DNA of 64,000 nt from Actinomycetospora sp. NBRC 106375 (GCF_030269665.1 NZ_BSTS01000003.1:62001-126000), one strand, 5' to 3'; shown: positions 1 through 9,068, counted from the stretch's first letter. Numbers and translations are program-made. The notes: generated by a model from the letters alone, not told the origin.

Positions 1-406
1 CGACGGCCCGACGGCGACGTACCTGCACCGCCGGTCCTCCGACCTGCCGCCGGCCATCGGCGTCGTCGTCGCCTACACCGGCGACGGCGACGACGCGTCG
101 GAGGCCGCGCGCGGCGCGGCCATGCAGGTCGCGGCGGCGCGCCCGCTCTACACCACGCGCGACGAGGTCCCCGCCGACGTGGTGGAGAACGAGAAGCGCA
201 TCGCCGAGGCCACCGCCCGCGAGGAGGGCAAGCCGGAGAAGATCCTCGAGAAGATCGTCGAAGGTCGTCTCAACGGCTACTACAAGGACACGGTGCTCCT
301 CGAGCAGGACTCGGTGTCCGTCGACAAGAAGACGGTCGGCAAGGTGCTGGAGGAGGCGGGCGTCGGCGTCCGCACCTTCGCGCGCTTCGAGGTCGGCCAG
401 CCCTGA
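1..406 (+). CDS. tsf: Elongation factor Ts, C-terminal part (partial)
   Basis: This is the 3' end of the gene for EF-Ts, the guanine-nucleotide exchange factor that recycles EF-Tu during translation. The reading frame is open from base 2, so the gene begins upstream of the window. The visible 134 residues include the dimerisation-domain sequence around [20 protein letters not shown] and the typical tail in which a conserved Lys/Glu-rich helix ([16 protein letters not shown]) is followed by [13 protein letters not shown]. An internal ATG at 122 is not the start, because homology-type sequence continues upstream of it. It is followed by a strong hairpin and then pyrH, the usual bacterial order. 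Confidence 0.96.
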   Translation, partial: DGPTATYLHRRSSDLPPAIGVVVAYTGDGDDASEAARGAAMQVAAARPLYTTRDEVPADVVENEKRIAEATAREEGKPEKILEKIVEGRLNGYYKDTVLLEQDSVSVDKKTVGKVLEEAGVGVRTFARFEVGQP

Positions 407-420
407 CCACGTCCCCGTGA

Positions 421-447
421 GGCCGGGGCCCGATCCGGGCCCCGGCC
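421..447 (+). terminator. GC-rich hairpin between tsf and pyrH
   Basis: A perfect 12-bp stem (421-432 with 436-447) closes a 3-base ATC loop 15 bases after the tsf stop. No U-run follows, which is common for terminators in high-GC actinobacteria. It may end or attenuate the rpsB-tsf transcript before pyrH. Confidence 0.6.
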
Positions 448-493
448 CCACGGGCCGGACGTCGAGCACCCCGCCGAGCAGCTGGAGGAGAGC

Positions 494-1258
494 GTGGCCA
501 GTCCCCAGACCGTGACCGACGACGGTCCGGACACGCGGTCCGGCCACAAGCGGGTCCTGCTCAAGCTCGGCGGCGAGATGTTCGGCGGCGGCGGCGTCGG
601 GGTCGACCCCGTGGTCGTCCAGACCGTCGCCCGCCAGATCGCGGACGTCGTCAACTCCGGCATCCAGATCGCCGTCGTCATCGGCGGCGGCAACTTCTTC
701 CGCGGCGAGGAGCTGCACCGCTACGGCATGCAGCGCCAGCGCGCGGACTACATGGGCATGCTCGGCACGGTCATGAACTGCCTGGCCCTGCAGGACTTCC
801 TCGAGCGCGAGCACCACATCGACACCCGGGTGCAGACCGCGATCACCATGGGGCAGGTCGCCGAGTCCTACATCCCGCGCCGCGCCATGCGCCACCTCGA
901 GAAGGGCCGCGTGGTCATCTTCGGCGCCGGCGTCGGCATGCCGTACTTCTCCACCGACACCACCGCCGCGCAGCGCGCGCTGGAGATCGAGTGCGAGGTC
1001 GTGCTGCTCGCGAAGGGCGTCGACGGCGTCTACACCGCCGATCCCAAGCTCGACCCGACGGCGACGATGTACCACGAGATCTCCCACCGTGAGGTGCTGG
1101 AGAAGGGCCTCAAGGTCGCCGACGCGACGGCCTTCAGCCTCTGCATGGACAACAAGATGCCGATCATGGTGTTCAACCTGCTCGTCGAGGGGAACATCGC
1201 CCGCGCGGTGCGGGGTGAGAGGATCGGCACGCTGGTCCACACCCCTTCCGGCCCCTGA
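494..1258 (+). CDS. pyrH: Uridylate (UMP) kinase
   Basis: PyrH phosphorylates UMP to UDP in pyrimidine nucleotide synthesis. The 254-residue protein belongs to the amino acid kinase family. It has the N-terminal phosphate-binding stretch [14 protein letters not shown], the [11 protein letters not shown] loop, the [17 protein letters not shown] helix and the C-terminal YTADPKLDP and [11 protein letters not shown] segments. The GTG start at 494 is chosen because GGAGGAG lies 4-10 bases upstream and the next start would cut into the conserved fold. The N-terminus is about 15 residues longer than in E. coli. It is followed 12 bases later by frr, the normal arrangement. Confidence 0.97.
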   Translation: MASPQTVTDDGPDTRSGHKRVLLKLGGEMFGGGGVGVDPVVVQTVARQIADVVNSGIQIAVVIGGGNFFRGEELHRYGMQRQRADYMGMLGTVMNCLALQDFLEREHHIDTRVQTAITMGQVAESYIPRRAMRHLEKGRVVIFGAGVGMPYFSTDTTAAQRALEIECEVVLLAKGVDGVYTADPKLDPTATMYHEISHREVLEKGLKVADATAFSLCMDNKMPIMVFNLLVEGNIARAVRGERIGTLVHTPSGP

Positions 1259-1270
1259 GGAGAGGCGACC

Positions 1271-1828
1271 ATGATCGACGAAACGCTCCTCGACGCCGAG
1301 GAGAAGATGGAGAAGGCCGTCAGCGTCGCCAAGGAGGATCTGGGCGGCGTGCGCACCGGCCGCGCCAGCCCGGCGATGTTCAACCGCATCCAGGTCGAGT
1401 ACTACGGCGCCTGGACCCCGCTCAACCAGCTCGCCGCCGTGCAGGTGCCCGAGGCCCGCATGGCCGTCATCAAGCCCTACGACGCGAGCCAGCTGCAGAG
1501 CATGGAGCGCGCGATCCGCGACTCCGATCTCGGCGTCAACCCCAGCAACGACGGCCAGATCATCCGCGTCGTGTTCCCGCAGCTCTCCGAGGAGCGCCGC
1601 AAGGACATGGTCAAGGTCGCGCGCGGCAAGGGCGAGGACGCCAAGGTCTCCATCCGCAGCGTGCGGCGCGGCGCGATGTCCGAGCTGCAGCGCATCGTCA
1701 AGGACGGCGAGGCCGGCGAGGACGAGACCGGGCGCGCCGAGAAGGAGCTCGAGAGCGTCACGGCCAAGTACGTCGCCCAGGTCGACGAGCTCGTGAAGAA
1801 CAAGGAAGCCGAGCTCCTCGAGGTCTGA
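1271..1828 (+). CDS. frr: Ribosome recycling factor
   Basis: RRF acts with EF-G to split the post-termination ribosome. The 185-residue length is the family norm. Recognisable segments are the N-terminal helix with EEKMEKAV, the highly conserved [20 protein letters not shown], the TPLNQLA segment, and the arginine/lysine-rich helix [20 protein letters not shown]. The ATG at 1271 is preceded by GAGGAGAGG. It lies between pyrH and cdsA as in most actinobacteria and is probably cotranscribed with both. Confidence 0.97.
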   Translation: MIDETLLDAEEKMEKAVSVAKEDLGGVRTGRASPAMFNRIQVEYYGAWTPLNQLAAVQVPEARMAVIKPYDASQLQSMERAIRDSDLGVNPSNDGQIIRVVFPQLSEERRKDMVKVARGKGEDAKVSIRSVRRGAMSELQRIVKDGEAGEDETGRAEKELESVTAKYVAQVDELVKNKEAELLEV

Positions 1829-1843
1829 GGCAGCCCACGACCC

Positions 1844-2821
1844 ATGCCCTCCTCCGCGTCGCGGCCCCGGCGGCCCGCCCCGACCGAGTCCCCGGCGTCC
1901 ACGCCGGGGGCGGACGACGACACGGGCGACCCCACGGGCGACGACACGGGCGAGCACACGGACGAGACCGCGGGGCCCGACGCGGACCAGCCGAAGCGCA
2001 CCTCCCGCGCCGGCCGCAACCTGCCGGTCGCCATCGGCGTCGGGCTCGCCATGGGCGCGGTCATCCTCGTCGCGCTCCTGACCGTCCGGCAGGCCTGGAT
2101 CGGCATCGTCGCGATCTCCGCGGTGATCGGCACGTGGGAGCTGTTCGGCGCGCTGCACCGCGGCGCCGGCATCCGCCTGTCGCGCGTCCCCGTCCTGGTC
2201 GGCGGGCAGGCGATGATCTGGCTGGCCTGGCCGTTCGGCACCGAGGGCATCCTCGGCGCCCTGCTGGTCACGGTTCTTGGGTGCTTCCTGTGGCGCATGC
2301 GGCTCGGCGCCGCCGGGTTCGTGCGCGACGTCGGCGCGTCGATGCTCGTGCTGTGCTGGGTGCCGCTGTGCATGGCGTTCGGCTCGATGCTCGTCGTCCC
2401 CGCCGACGGCACCGCGCGCGTCCTGACGTTCCTCATCGTCGTCATCTGCTCCGACACCGGCGGCTACGCGCTGGGCGCGCTGTTCGGGAAGCACCCGATG
2501 GCGCCGAAGGTCAGCCCCAAGAAGTCGTGGGAGGGTCTCGCCGGGTCGCTGATCGCGGGCTCGACGGGGGCCTGCCTGTGCGTCGCGCTGCTGCTCGACG
2601 ACCGCTGGTGGTACGGCCTGATCATCGGCCCGCTGCTCGTGGCGACGGCCGTCACCGGCGACCTCGTCGAGTCGCTGATCAAGCGCGACCTCGGCATCAA
2701 GGACATGGGCCACACGATCCCCGGCCACGGCGGGCTGATGGAGCGCCTCGACTCGCTGGTGACCTCGGCGCCGATGGCCTGGCTCCTGCTGCTCGTTTTC
2801 GTCCCGGTGCACGGCGTGTGA
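1844..2821 (+). CDS. cdsA: Phosphatidate cytidylyltransferase (CDP-diglyceride synthase)
   Basis: CdsA makes CDP-diacylglycerol from phosphatidic acid and CTP at the membrane, the branch point for phospholipids including phosphatidylinositol. Of 325 residues, the first ~55 are a Pro/Asp/Thr-rich cytosolic extension. After it come about seven or eight hydrophobic segments. The C-terminal family signature is visible as IKRDLGIKDMGHTIPGHGG followed by LMERLDS, including the metal-binding Asp residues. It starts 15 bases after frr, and its stop overlaps the next gene (GTGA). Confidence 0.94.
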   Translation: MPSSASRPRRPAPTESPASTPGADDDTGDPTGDDTGEHTDETAGPDADQPKRTSRAGRNLPVAIGVGLAMGAVILVALLTVRQAWIGIVAISAVIGTWELFGALHRGAGIRLSRVPVLVGGQAMIWLAWPFGTEGILGALLVTVLGCFLWRMRLGAAGFVRDVGASMLVLCWVPLCMAFGSMLVVPADGTARVLTFLIVVICSDTGGYALGALFGKHPMAPKVSPKKSWEGLAGSLIAGSTGACLCVALLLDDRWWYGLIIGPLLVATAVTGDLVESLIKRDLGIKDMGHTIPGHGGLMERLDSLVTSAPMAWLLLLVFVPVHGV

Positions 2822-3540
2822 CCCGCTTCCAGAAGGGGGACGTCGTCGAGTCCCCCAACATCTGGCGCTGGCCCGAGGTCTACGAGCGCGAGAACGAGGC
2901 GCAGGACGCCACCGGCGCCCTGTGGGACACCCTGGTCGAGCTCGCCCCGCACGACGGTCTCGACGTGGTCGACGTCGGGTGCGGCGACGGCTACCACCTG
3001 CCGCGGTTCGCGCGGCGAGCCCGCTCGGTGCTCGGCGTCGAGCCCCACAGGCCCCTGGTCGCGCGGGCCCGCGAGCGGGTCGCCGGGCACCCCACCTGCC
3101 GGCTCGTCCCGGGCAGTGCGGCCGACCTGCCGCTGGACGACGACAGCGTCGACGTCGTCCACGCCCGCACCGCCTACTTCTTCGGCCCCGGCTGCGAACC
3201 GGGGCTCGCCGAGGCGTCGCGCGTCCTGCGGCCGGGCGGGATCGTCGTGATCGTCGACCTGGACGCGACCCGCCACTCCTACGGCGCCTGGATGCGGGCG
3301 TCCGCCCCCCGCTACGACCCGGGTGCCGCCGAGCGCTTCTTCGCCGCCGAGGGCTTCGGGGTGCGCCGCGTCGACACGCTCTGGCGCTTCGCGGACCGCA
3401 CGACGCTCGGCGACGTGCTGCGCATCGAGTTCACCCCGGCCGTCGCGCAGCGCGCGATCGACGGCACCCCCGGTCTCACGCTGTCGGTGGGCTACCGCGT
3501 GCACACCCGCCGTGAGCCCACCGGACTCGTACGCGTCTGA
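2818..3540 (+). CDS. Class I SAM-dependent methyltransferase
   Basis: This 240-residue protein has a Rossmann-type methyltransferase fold. Motif I is VVDVGCGDGYH at residues 50-60, followed by an acidic GVEPHRPL for the SAM ribose and VVHARTAYFFGPG as motif IV. It resembles small-molecule methyltransferases of the UbiE/ArsM-like superfamily, but the substrate cannot be told. The GTG start overlaps the cdsA stop by four bases (GTGA), which suggests translational coupling. A longer open frame upstream is only the shadow of cdsA. Confidence 0.85.
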   Translation: MTRFQKGDVVESPNIWRWPEVYERENEAQDATGALWDTLVELAPHDGLDVVDVGCGDGYHLPRFARRARSVLGVEPHRPLVARARERVAGHPTCRLVPGSAADLPLDDDSVDVVHARTAYFFGPGCEPGLAEASRVLRPGGIVVIVDLDATRHSYGAWMRASAPRYDPGAAERFFAAEGFGVRRVDTLWRFADRTTLGDVLRIEFTPAVAQRAIDGTPGLTLSVGYRVHTRREPTGLVRV

Positions 3541-3578
3541 CCCCGCGCCGGATATATCAGTTCGCCTGGTCGGATCTC

Positions 3579-3645
3579 TTGACGTGATCTCGGTCACGGA
3601 CGCATGCTCGTTGCGTCAAGGGAAACCAGTTGCTATCTGCGCAAC
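3579..3645 (+). promoter_or_regulatory. Candidate promoter and operators ahead of the demethylation island
   Basis: A TTGACG at 3579-3584 could be a -35 box, with a weak CATGCT at 3603-3608 as -10. Overlapping this is an inverted repeat CGTGA-6-TCACG (3583-3587 and 3594-3598), the kind of site bound by GntR/FadR-type regulators. Further down is GTTGC-7-GCAAC (3629-3633 and 3641-3645). No regulator gene is adjacent, so the binding protein is unknown. Confidence 0.4.
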
Positions 3646-3701
3646 GCCCGTCCGATTGCCGGCTCGGGGGGCCGGCGGACGCACGATGAGGTGAGGTGCT
3701 G

Positions 3702-4928
3702 ATGACGGACGTCCTGCCCACTCGGGCCGCGGTGGACCTCGTGCCGGAGCCGTCGTCGACGGTCGTGACGAACCCGGGGGTGCTGCTCTACCCGCGCCTG
3801 CGCAAGTCGCCGTACTTCTGGAAGTCGCGGGCGCACGGCGTGGCGATGTACAGCGTCTACAACCACACGTACCACCCGCGGCACTACGGTGACCCGGTCG
3901 CCGAGTACTGGGCGCTGCTCGAGGACGTGACCCTCTGGGACGTCGGCGTCGAGCGCCAGATCGAGATCTCCGGCCCGGACGCCTTCGCGTTCACCAACCA
4001 CCTGATCCCCCGCGACCTGACCAAGTGCGCGGTCGGCCAGTGCAAGTACGTGTTCGTCACCGCCCCCGACGGCGGGATCATCAACGACCCCGTGCTGCTG
4101 CGGGTCGAGGAGGACCGGTTCTGGCTCTCGCTGGCCGACTCCGACGTCGGGCTGTGGGCGACCGGCCTGGCGCACGCCGGCGGCTGGGACGTGCGGGTCC
4201 GCGAGATCGACGTCGCCCCGGTGCAGGTCCAGGGCCCGAAGGCCAAGGCGGTGGTCACCGACCTGTTCGGCACCGACGTCGCCGAGATGCCCTACTACCA
4301 CCTGCGCCACGCGGTGATCGACGACATGGAGGTCGTCGTGAGCCGCACCGGCTACAGCGCGGAGATCGGCTACGAGATCTACCTGCGCGACGCCGTCCGG
4401 AACGCGGGCCGGCTCTGGGACCGGGTCTGGGAGGCCGGCCGCCCGCACCGCATGCGCCCCATCGGCCCGTGCCACATCCGGCGCATCGAGGGCGGCATGC
4501 TCGCCTACGGCTGCGACATCACCCTCGACACCAACCCGCTCGAGGTCGGCTACGACTACACGTGGATGGTCGACCTCGCCCAGGACGCCGACTTCGTCGG
4601 CAAGGACGCCCTGATCCGGGCCAAGGAGCGGGGGCTCGCGCGCTCGCTCGTCGGGGTCGAGATCGGCGGCGCGCGGCTGGGCACGTTCAACGACGGGTCG
4701 ATGATCGAACCGTTCACGGTGCGCAACGAGGCGGGCGAGTTCGTCGGCGCGGTCACCAGCGCGTGCTGGTCGCCGCGGCTCGAGCGCAACATCGGCCTCG
4801 CGATGGTCGCGACGCCGTCCACGCCGCTGGGGACGACGCTGCAGGTCATCACCTCGGACGACGTGCGCGACGGCGTGGTCGTGGAGAAGCCGTTCGTCGA
4901 CCCGAGCAAGCAGACCCCCAAGGGCTGA
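3702..4928 (+). CDS. DmdA/GcvT-like tetrahydrofolate-dependent demethylase
   Basis: This is a 408-residue aminomethyltransferase (GcvT) superfamily protein. From memory it resembles DMSP demethylase DmdA more than glycine-cleavage T protein: RLRKSPYFWKSRAHGV and YSVYNH near the N-terminus, LWDVGVERQIEISGPDA at 78-94, IPRDLTKCAVGQC at 102-114, VQGPKA, and RIEGGMLAYGCDITLDTNP. Such enzymes move a methyl group from a methyl-sulfonium, methyl-ammonium or methoxy donor to THF, giving 5-methyl-THF. The ATG at 3702 follows GAGGTGAGGTG; a GTG two codons upstream is less likely. The downstream MTHFR-family gene fits disposal of methyl-THF. The substrate is unknown: DMSP, a betaine or a methoxyaromatic are all possible. 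Confidence 0.8.
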   Translation: MTDVLPTRAAVDLVPEPSSTVVTNPGVLLYPRLRKSPYFWKSRAHGVAMYSVYNHTYHPRHYGDPVAEYWALLEDVTLWDVGVERQIEISGPDAFAFTNHLIPRDLTKCAVGQCKYVFVTAPDGGIINDPVLLRVEEDRFWLSLADSDVGLWATGLAHAGGWDVRVREIDVAPVQVQGPKAKAVVTDLFGTDVAEMPYYHLRHAVIDDMEVVVSRTGYSAEIGYEIYLRDAVRNAGRLWDRVWEAGRPHRMRPIGPCHIRRIEGGMLAYGCDITLDTNPLEVGYDYTWMVDLAQDADFVGKDALIRAKERGLARSLVGVEIGGARLGTFNDGSMIEPFTVRNEAGEFVGAVTSACWSPRLERNIGLAMVATPSTPLGTTLQVITSDDVRDGVVVEKPFVDPSKQTPKG

Positions 4929-4934
4929 GCGGTC

Positions 4935-5782
4935 ATGGGAGGGCTGGACGCCGCCGGCGGTCCGGACGTCCGTGCCGCCGTCGCCACGCTGCTGGCCGAC
5001 CCGCGCTTCGAGGTGGCGCCGACGGCCGGCGTGCTCGACGCGGTCGCGGATCTCCCGGCCGGGCGACGGTGACCGTCACCGCCACCCCGCGCCGGGGACC
5101 GGCCGCCACCGTGGCCGTGGCGGTGGAGCTCGTCGCCCGCGGCTTCGCGGCCGTGCCCCACCTCGCGGCGCGCAGCGTGCGCGACCGCGGCGAGTTGACC
5201 GAGCACCTCGACCGGCTCGCCGGGGCCGGGGTGCGCGACGTGTTCGTCGTCGGCGGCGACGCGCGCGAGCCCGCCGGGGACCTGCCCGACGGGCTCGCGC
5301 TGCTGCGGGCGATGGAGGACCTCGGCCGGCGCCCGCCCCGGGTGGGCGTCCCGTCCTACCCGGACGGCCACCACCACATCGGCGACGACGTGCTGTGGGC
5401 CGACCTGCGGGTCAAGCAGTTCCACGCCGACTACACCGTCACGCAGCTCTGCTTCGACGCCGACCTCGTCCGCGGGTTCGCCGGCGAGGCGCGGGCGCGG
5501 GGGATCGACCTCCCGGTGGTCGCGGGCGTGCCCGGGGTCGTCGACGCCGCGCGGCTGCTGCGCCTCTCGGTGCGGATCGGGGTCGCGGACGCGGCCCGGT
5601 TCGCCCGCTCCCACCGCGCGACCGCCCGCTCGCTCCTGCGGCCCGGCCGCCACACCCCCGACGACCTCGTCCGGGGCCTCGCCGCGGGCGCCGGCGACCT
5701 CGCCGGGCTGCACCTCTTCACCTTCAACCAGATCGAGCCGACCGTGCGCTGGCTGTCGCAGGCCCGCCGCACGGCCGCCTGA
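4935..5782 (+). pseudogene. Methylenetetrahydrofolate reductase family protein, interrupted by an apparent frameshift
   Basis: The family interconverts 5-methyl-THF and 5,10-methylene-THF; here it would oxidise the methyl-THF made by the preceding demethylase. ATG 4935 opens a 45-residue frame ending in VADLPAGRR at a TGA (5070-5072). The rest, from VTVTATPRRG to the stop at 5782, lies in the next frame. A GTG at 5069 could start that 237-residue piece alone. The two pieces join naturally into the family pattern (DLPAG-x-TVTVTATP) if one G were added to the GGG at 5061-5063. Later conserved parts are intact: AAVPHLAARSV, DVFVVGGD, YPDGHH, QLCFDADLV and HLFTFN near the end. It is either a real frameshift, a split gene or a sequencing error in the G run. 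Confidence 0.75.
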
Positions 5783-5800
5783 GGAACCCGAGGAGAAGCC

Positions 5801-8311
5801 GTGTCACCGTTCCCCGACCGGGCCCAGGTCGTCGTCATCGGGGCCGGCATCGTCGGCAACGCCGTCGTCCACCACCTCGCGCGGCTCGGCTGGCGCGAGA
5901 TCCTGCTGGTGGACAAGGGCCCGCTGCCCGACCCCGGCGGGTCGACCGGCCACGCCTCGAACTTCGTCTTCCCGGTCGACCACTCCCGCGAGATCACGCA
6001 GCTGACCGCGGACGCCGCGCGCCAGTACACCGAGCTCGGGACGCTGACGACGTGCGGCGGCATCGAGGTGGCGCGCACCCCGGAGCGGGTGCAGGAGCTG
6101 CACCGGCGGATGTCGTCGGCGCGGGCGTGGGGCATCGACGCCGAGCTGATCACCCCGGCGGAGGTGGCCGACAAGGTGCCGTTCCTCGACCCCGCCCCGG
6201 TCCTGGCCGGGTTCTGGACGCCGTCGGTGGCGGTCGTCGACCCGCTGCGGGCCGGCGAGCTCATGCGCGAGCGGGCCACGGCCGCGGGCGCGCTGACGGT
6301 CTCGGCGATGACCGAGGTGCTCGGCATCGACACCGACGGCGGCCGGGTGCGGCGGGTGCGCACCGACCGCGGCGACGTCGAGACCGAGTACGTCGTCGTC
6401 GCGTGCGGCGTGTGGAGCCCGCGCATCGCGGCGCTGGCGGGCGCGACGGTCCCGCTGACCCCCGCGGTCCACCAGATGATCGACGTCGGCCCGATCCCGG
6501 AGCTCGCGGCGACCGGACGCGAGATCGCGTTCCCGATCATCCGCGACATGGACCCGCTGATGTACGAACGGCAGAGCGGGGCGGACCTCGAGATCGGCTC
6601 CTACGCCCACCGCCCGATCCTGGTCGACCCCGACGACATCCCGTCGCTGGCCGCGGCGGCGCTCTCGCCGACCCAGCTGCCGTTCACCCCCGACGACTTC
6701 GACCCGCAGATGGAGGCGGCGCTCGAGCTCTTCGCGAGCGTCCTCGACCGTCCCGACGCCGGTATCCGGCACGCGATCAACGGGCTGCTCTCGCTGACAC
6801 CCGACGGCCACCCGCTGCTCGGCGAGACCCCCGAGGTGCGGGGGCTCTGGTCGGCGGCCGCGGTGTGGATCAAGGAGGGGCCTGGCGTCGGCCGCCTCAT
6901 CGCCGAGTGGATGACGGCGGGCGCGCCCGAGATCGACCCGCAGCACTCGGACATCGCGCGGTTCGCCCCGCACGAGCGCACCCGGGCCTACGTCCGCGCC
7001 CGCGCCGCCGAGGGCTTCAACAAGACCTACGGGATCGTGCACCCCCGCGAGCAGTGGGGCTCCGACCGCGGTGCCCGCCGGTCGCCGTTCTTCGAGCGCG
7101 AGCAGGCCCTGGGCGCGGAGTTCTTCGAGGTGGCGGGCTGGGAGCGGCCGCAGTGGTACCGCGCGAACGAGCACCTCGTCGCCGAGCTGGGCGTCGCCGA
7201 CCGGCCGCACGAGTGGGACGCGCGCTGGTGGTCGCCGATCATCAACGCCGAGCACCTCGCGATGCGCCGCGGTGTCGCGATGATCGACCTCAGCGCGTTC
7301 ACGTCGTTCGACGTGCGCGGGCCGGGCGCGCTCCCGTACCTCCAGCACCTCACGGTCGCCCAGATGGACCGGCCGGTCGGTCGCGTGATCTACACGCCGC
7401 TGCTCGGCCCCGACGGCGGCTTCCGCAGCGACCTGACCGTGGTCCGGCTCGGCGAGGAGCACTTCCGCGTGGTCACCGGGGGCGCGGACGGTGCCCGGGA
7501 CCGGCACTGGTTCACGACCCACCTCCCGGCCGACGGGTCGGTGGCGCTGCACGACGTGACGTCGGCGATGTGCACGCTCGGGCTGTGGGGGCCGCGGGCC
7601 CGCGACGTCCTCGCGGCGGTCACCGACGACGACGTCAGCGACGCCGCGTTCCCGTTCGGCACCGCCCGGACGGTCCACGTGGGCTCGACGCCGGTCCTCG
7701 CGCTGCGGCTGTCCTACGTCGGGGAGCTGGGCTGGGAGCTGCACGCGCCGACCGAGTCCGGCCCGCGGCTCTGGGACGCGCTGGTCGAGGCCGGCGCCCC
7801 GCACGGGCTCGTGCCCGCCGGCATCGGCGTCTACGGCACCACGGCCCGGATGGAGAAGGGCTACCGGCTCATGGGCCACGAGCTCGACGCCGAGCACGGG
7901 CCGGTGGAGGCGGGCCTCGCGCTGCCCGGGCTCAAGGCGGCGGACTTCGTCGGCAAGGCCGCGTACACCAAGGCGCGCGAGGGCGAGCCGGAGGCGACGC
8001 TCTGCACACTGACGCTCGACGGCGCACGGGACAGGGCCGGGCTGCGGCGCTACCCCCAGGGCGGCGAACCGCTCCTCACCCTCGACGGGGAGCGGATCGC
8101 CGACCGCCGGGGCCGGCCGTCGTACGTCACCAGCGCCGGGGCGGCCCCGTCGCTCGGGACGCACCTGCTGATGGCCTACCTCCCGCCGTGGCACGCGGTC
8201 GAGGGCACCGGCCTGCTCGTCGAGTACCTGGGGGAGCGGTACCGGGTGACGGTCGCCCGGGCGGGCCGCCGGCCGCTGTTCGACCCCGACGACGCGCGGA
8301 TGCGGGGCTGA
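5801..8311 (+). CDS. FAD-dependent dimethylglycine/sarcosine oxidase-like protein fused to a GcvT domain
   Basis: This 836-residue two-domain flavoenzyme has the length and architecture of dimethylglycine oxidase and dehydrogenase. Residues ~8-370 form a DAO-type FAD domain with VVVIGAGIVGNAVVHHLA at the N-terminus and GGSTGHASNFVFP, whose His51 sits where the family links FAD covalently. Residues ~430-830 form a GcvT-like THF-binding domain (SFDVRGPGALPYL, LSYVGELGWELH, ARMEKGYRLMGHEL). It would oxidise an N-methyl group and load formaldehyde onto THF as methylene-THF. The directly following ETF genes suggest a dehydrogenase rather than an oxidase. GTG 5801 follows GAGGAGAAG. The exact amine substrate cannot be read from the sequence. 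Confidence 0.85.
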   Translation: MSPFPDRAQVVVIGAGIVGNAVVHHLARLGWREILLVDKGPLPDPGGSTGHASNFVFPVDHSREITQLTADAARQYTELGTLTTCGGIEVARTPERVQELHRRMSSARAWGIDAELITPAEVADKVPFLDPAPVLAGFWTPSVAVVDPLRAGELMRERATAAGALTVSAMTEVLGIDTDGGRVRRVRTDRGDVETEYVVVACGVWSPRIAALAGATVPLTPAVHQMIDVGPIPELAATGREIAFPIIRDMDPLMYERQSGADLEIGSYAHRPILVDPDDIPSLAAAALSPTQLPFTPDDFDPQMEAALELFASVLDRPDAGIRHAINGLLSLTPDGHPLLGETPEVRGLWSAAAVWIKEGPGVGRLIAEWMTAGAPEIDPQHSDIARFAPHERTRAYVRARAAEGFNKTYGIVHPREQWGSDRGARRSPFFEREQALGAEFFEVAGWERPQWYRANEHLVAELGVADRPHEWDARWWSPIINAEHLAMRRGVAMIDLSAFTSFDVRGPGALPYLQHLTVAQMDRPVGRVIYTPLLGPDGGFRSDLTVVRLGEEHFRVVTGGADGARDRHWFTTHLPADGSVALHDVTSAMCTLGLWGPRARDVLAAVTDDDVSDAAFPFGTARTVHVGSTPVLALRLSYVGELGWELHAPTESGPRLWDALVEAGAPHGLVPAGIGVYGTTARMEKGYRLMGHELDAEHGPVEAGLALPGLKAADFVGKAAYTKAREGEPEATLCTLTLDGARDRAGLRRYPQGGEPLLTLDGERIADRRGRPSYVTSAGAAPSLGTHLLMAYLPPWHAVEGTGLLVEYLGERYRVTVARAGRRPLFDPDDARMRG

Positions 8312-8312
8312 G

Positions 8313-9068
8313 ATGGACGTGCTGGTGTGCGTCAAGCGCGTGCCCGCGGTGGGCGCGGAGATCCTGCTGACCGCGGACGCGACGGCCGTGGACACCCGCC
8401 ACCTCGGCTTCACGATCGGCCCGCACGAGGAGTGCGCGGTCGAGGAGGCGGTCCGGATCGCCGGGCGCACCGGCGGCTCCGCCGGCGTGCTGACCGTCGG
8501 GCCGGCCGAGACCGAGGAGCAGCTGCGGTACGCGCTGTCGATGGGCGCCGACCACGCGGTACGGGTCGACGCGCCGGTCGCCGACCCGCAGCCGGAGGTC
8601 AGCGCCGCCGCGATCGCGAGCGCGCTGCGGGACCTGCCGCCCTACGACCTCGTCCTGTTCGGGGAGGCCTCCGCCGACGCCGGCCACGCCCAGGTCGCCT
8701 TCCGGGTGGCCTGCGCGCTGCGCCGCCCGGTGGTCGGCGGGGTGAAGGGCATCGAGCCCGGCTCCGACACCGTCGCGGTCCGCCGCGAGGTCGGCGACGG
8801 GGTCGAGGTCCACGACGCGCCGCTGCCCGCCGTCGTCGCCGTGCTGGAAGGGCTCAACCTCCCGCGCTACCCGACGATCAAGGGCCGGCTGCGGGCGAGG
8901 AAGGCCCGCGTGCGGGTGCTGGACGCCCCGTCCGCGACGGGAGGGCTCCGGACCCTGAGGCTGCGCCACCGCCCGGACGCCCGCGCGCAGACCGTCGAGC
9001 TGGGCCGCGGGGCCGCGGCGGCGCCCGCGGTGGTGGACGTCCTCGCCGACCTGGGAGTGGTGCGCTGA
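8313..9068 (+). CDS. etfB: Electron transfer flavoprotein beta subunit
   Basis: ETF beta binds AMP and carries the recognition loop for partner dehydrogenases. The 251-residue protein begins MDVLVCVKRVPAVG, matching the family start, and has GPHEECAVEEAVRIAGR, LSMGADHAVRV, and LPAVVAVLEGLNLPRYPTIKG, the conserved ETF beta signature with the ProArg-TyrPro recognition segment. It starts one base after the flavoprotein stop and overlaps etfA, so the three are one transcript. This looks like a pathway-specific ETF for the flavoprotein, not the housekeeping fatty-acid ETF, although other uses are possible. Confidence 0.9.
   Translation: MDVLVCVKRVPAVGAEILLTADATAVDTRHLGFTIGPHEECAVEEAVRIAGRTGGSAGVLTVGPAETEEQLRYALSMGADHAVRVDAPVADPQPEVSAAAIASALRDLPPYDLVLFGEASADAGHAQVAFRVACALRRPVVGGVKGIEPGSDTVAVRREVGDGVEVHDAPLPAVVAVLEGLNLPRYPTIKGRLRARKARVRVLDAPSATGGLRTLRLRHRPDARAQTVELGRGAAAAPAVVDVLADLGVVR

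Noticed and set aside
2134-2817. N-terminal extension of the methyltransferase
   Set aside because: The upstream frame is Arg/Ala-rich shadow of cdsA; a GTG at 2818 overlapping the cdsA stop is a natural start.
4972-8370. A very long plus-strand frame (over 1100 codons) rich in Arg, Ala, Gly and Pro
   Set aside because: Composition and position show it is a shadow of the MTHFR, flavoprotein and etfB genes in another frame, as expected in DNA of this GC content.
5804-8470. 888-codon antisense frame opposite the FAD/GcvT gene
   Set aside because: Low-complexity composition with no domain motifs, and directly antisense to a clear enzyme gene.
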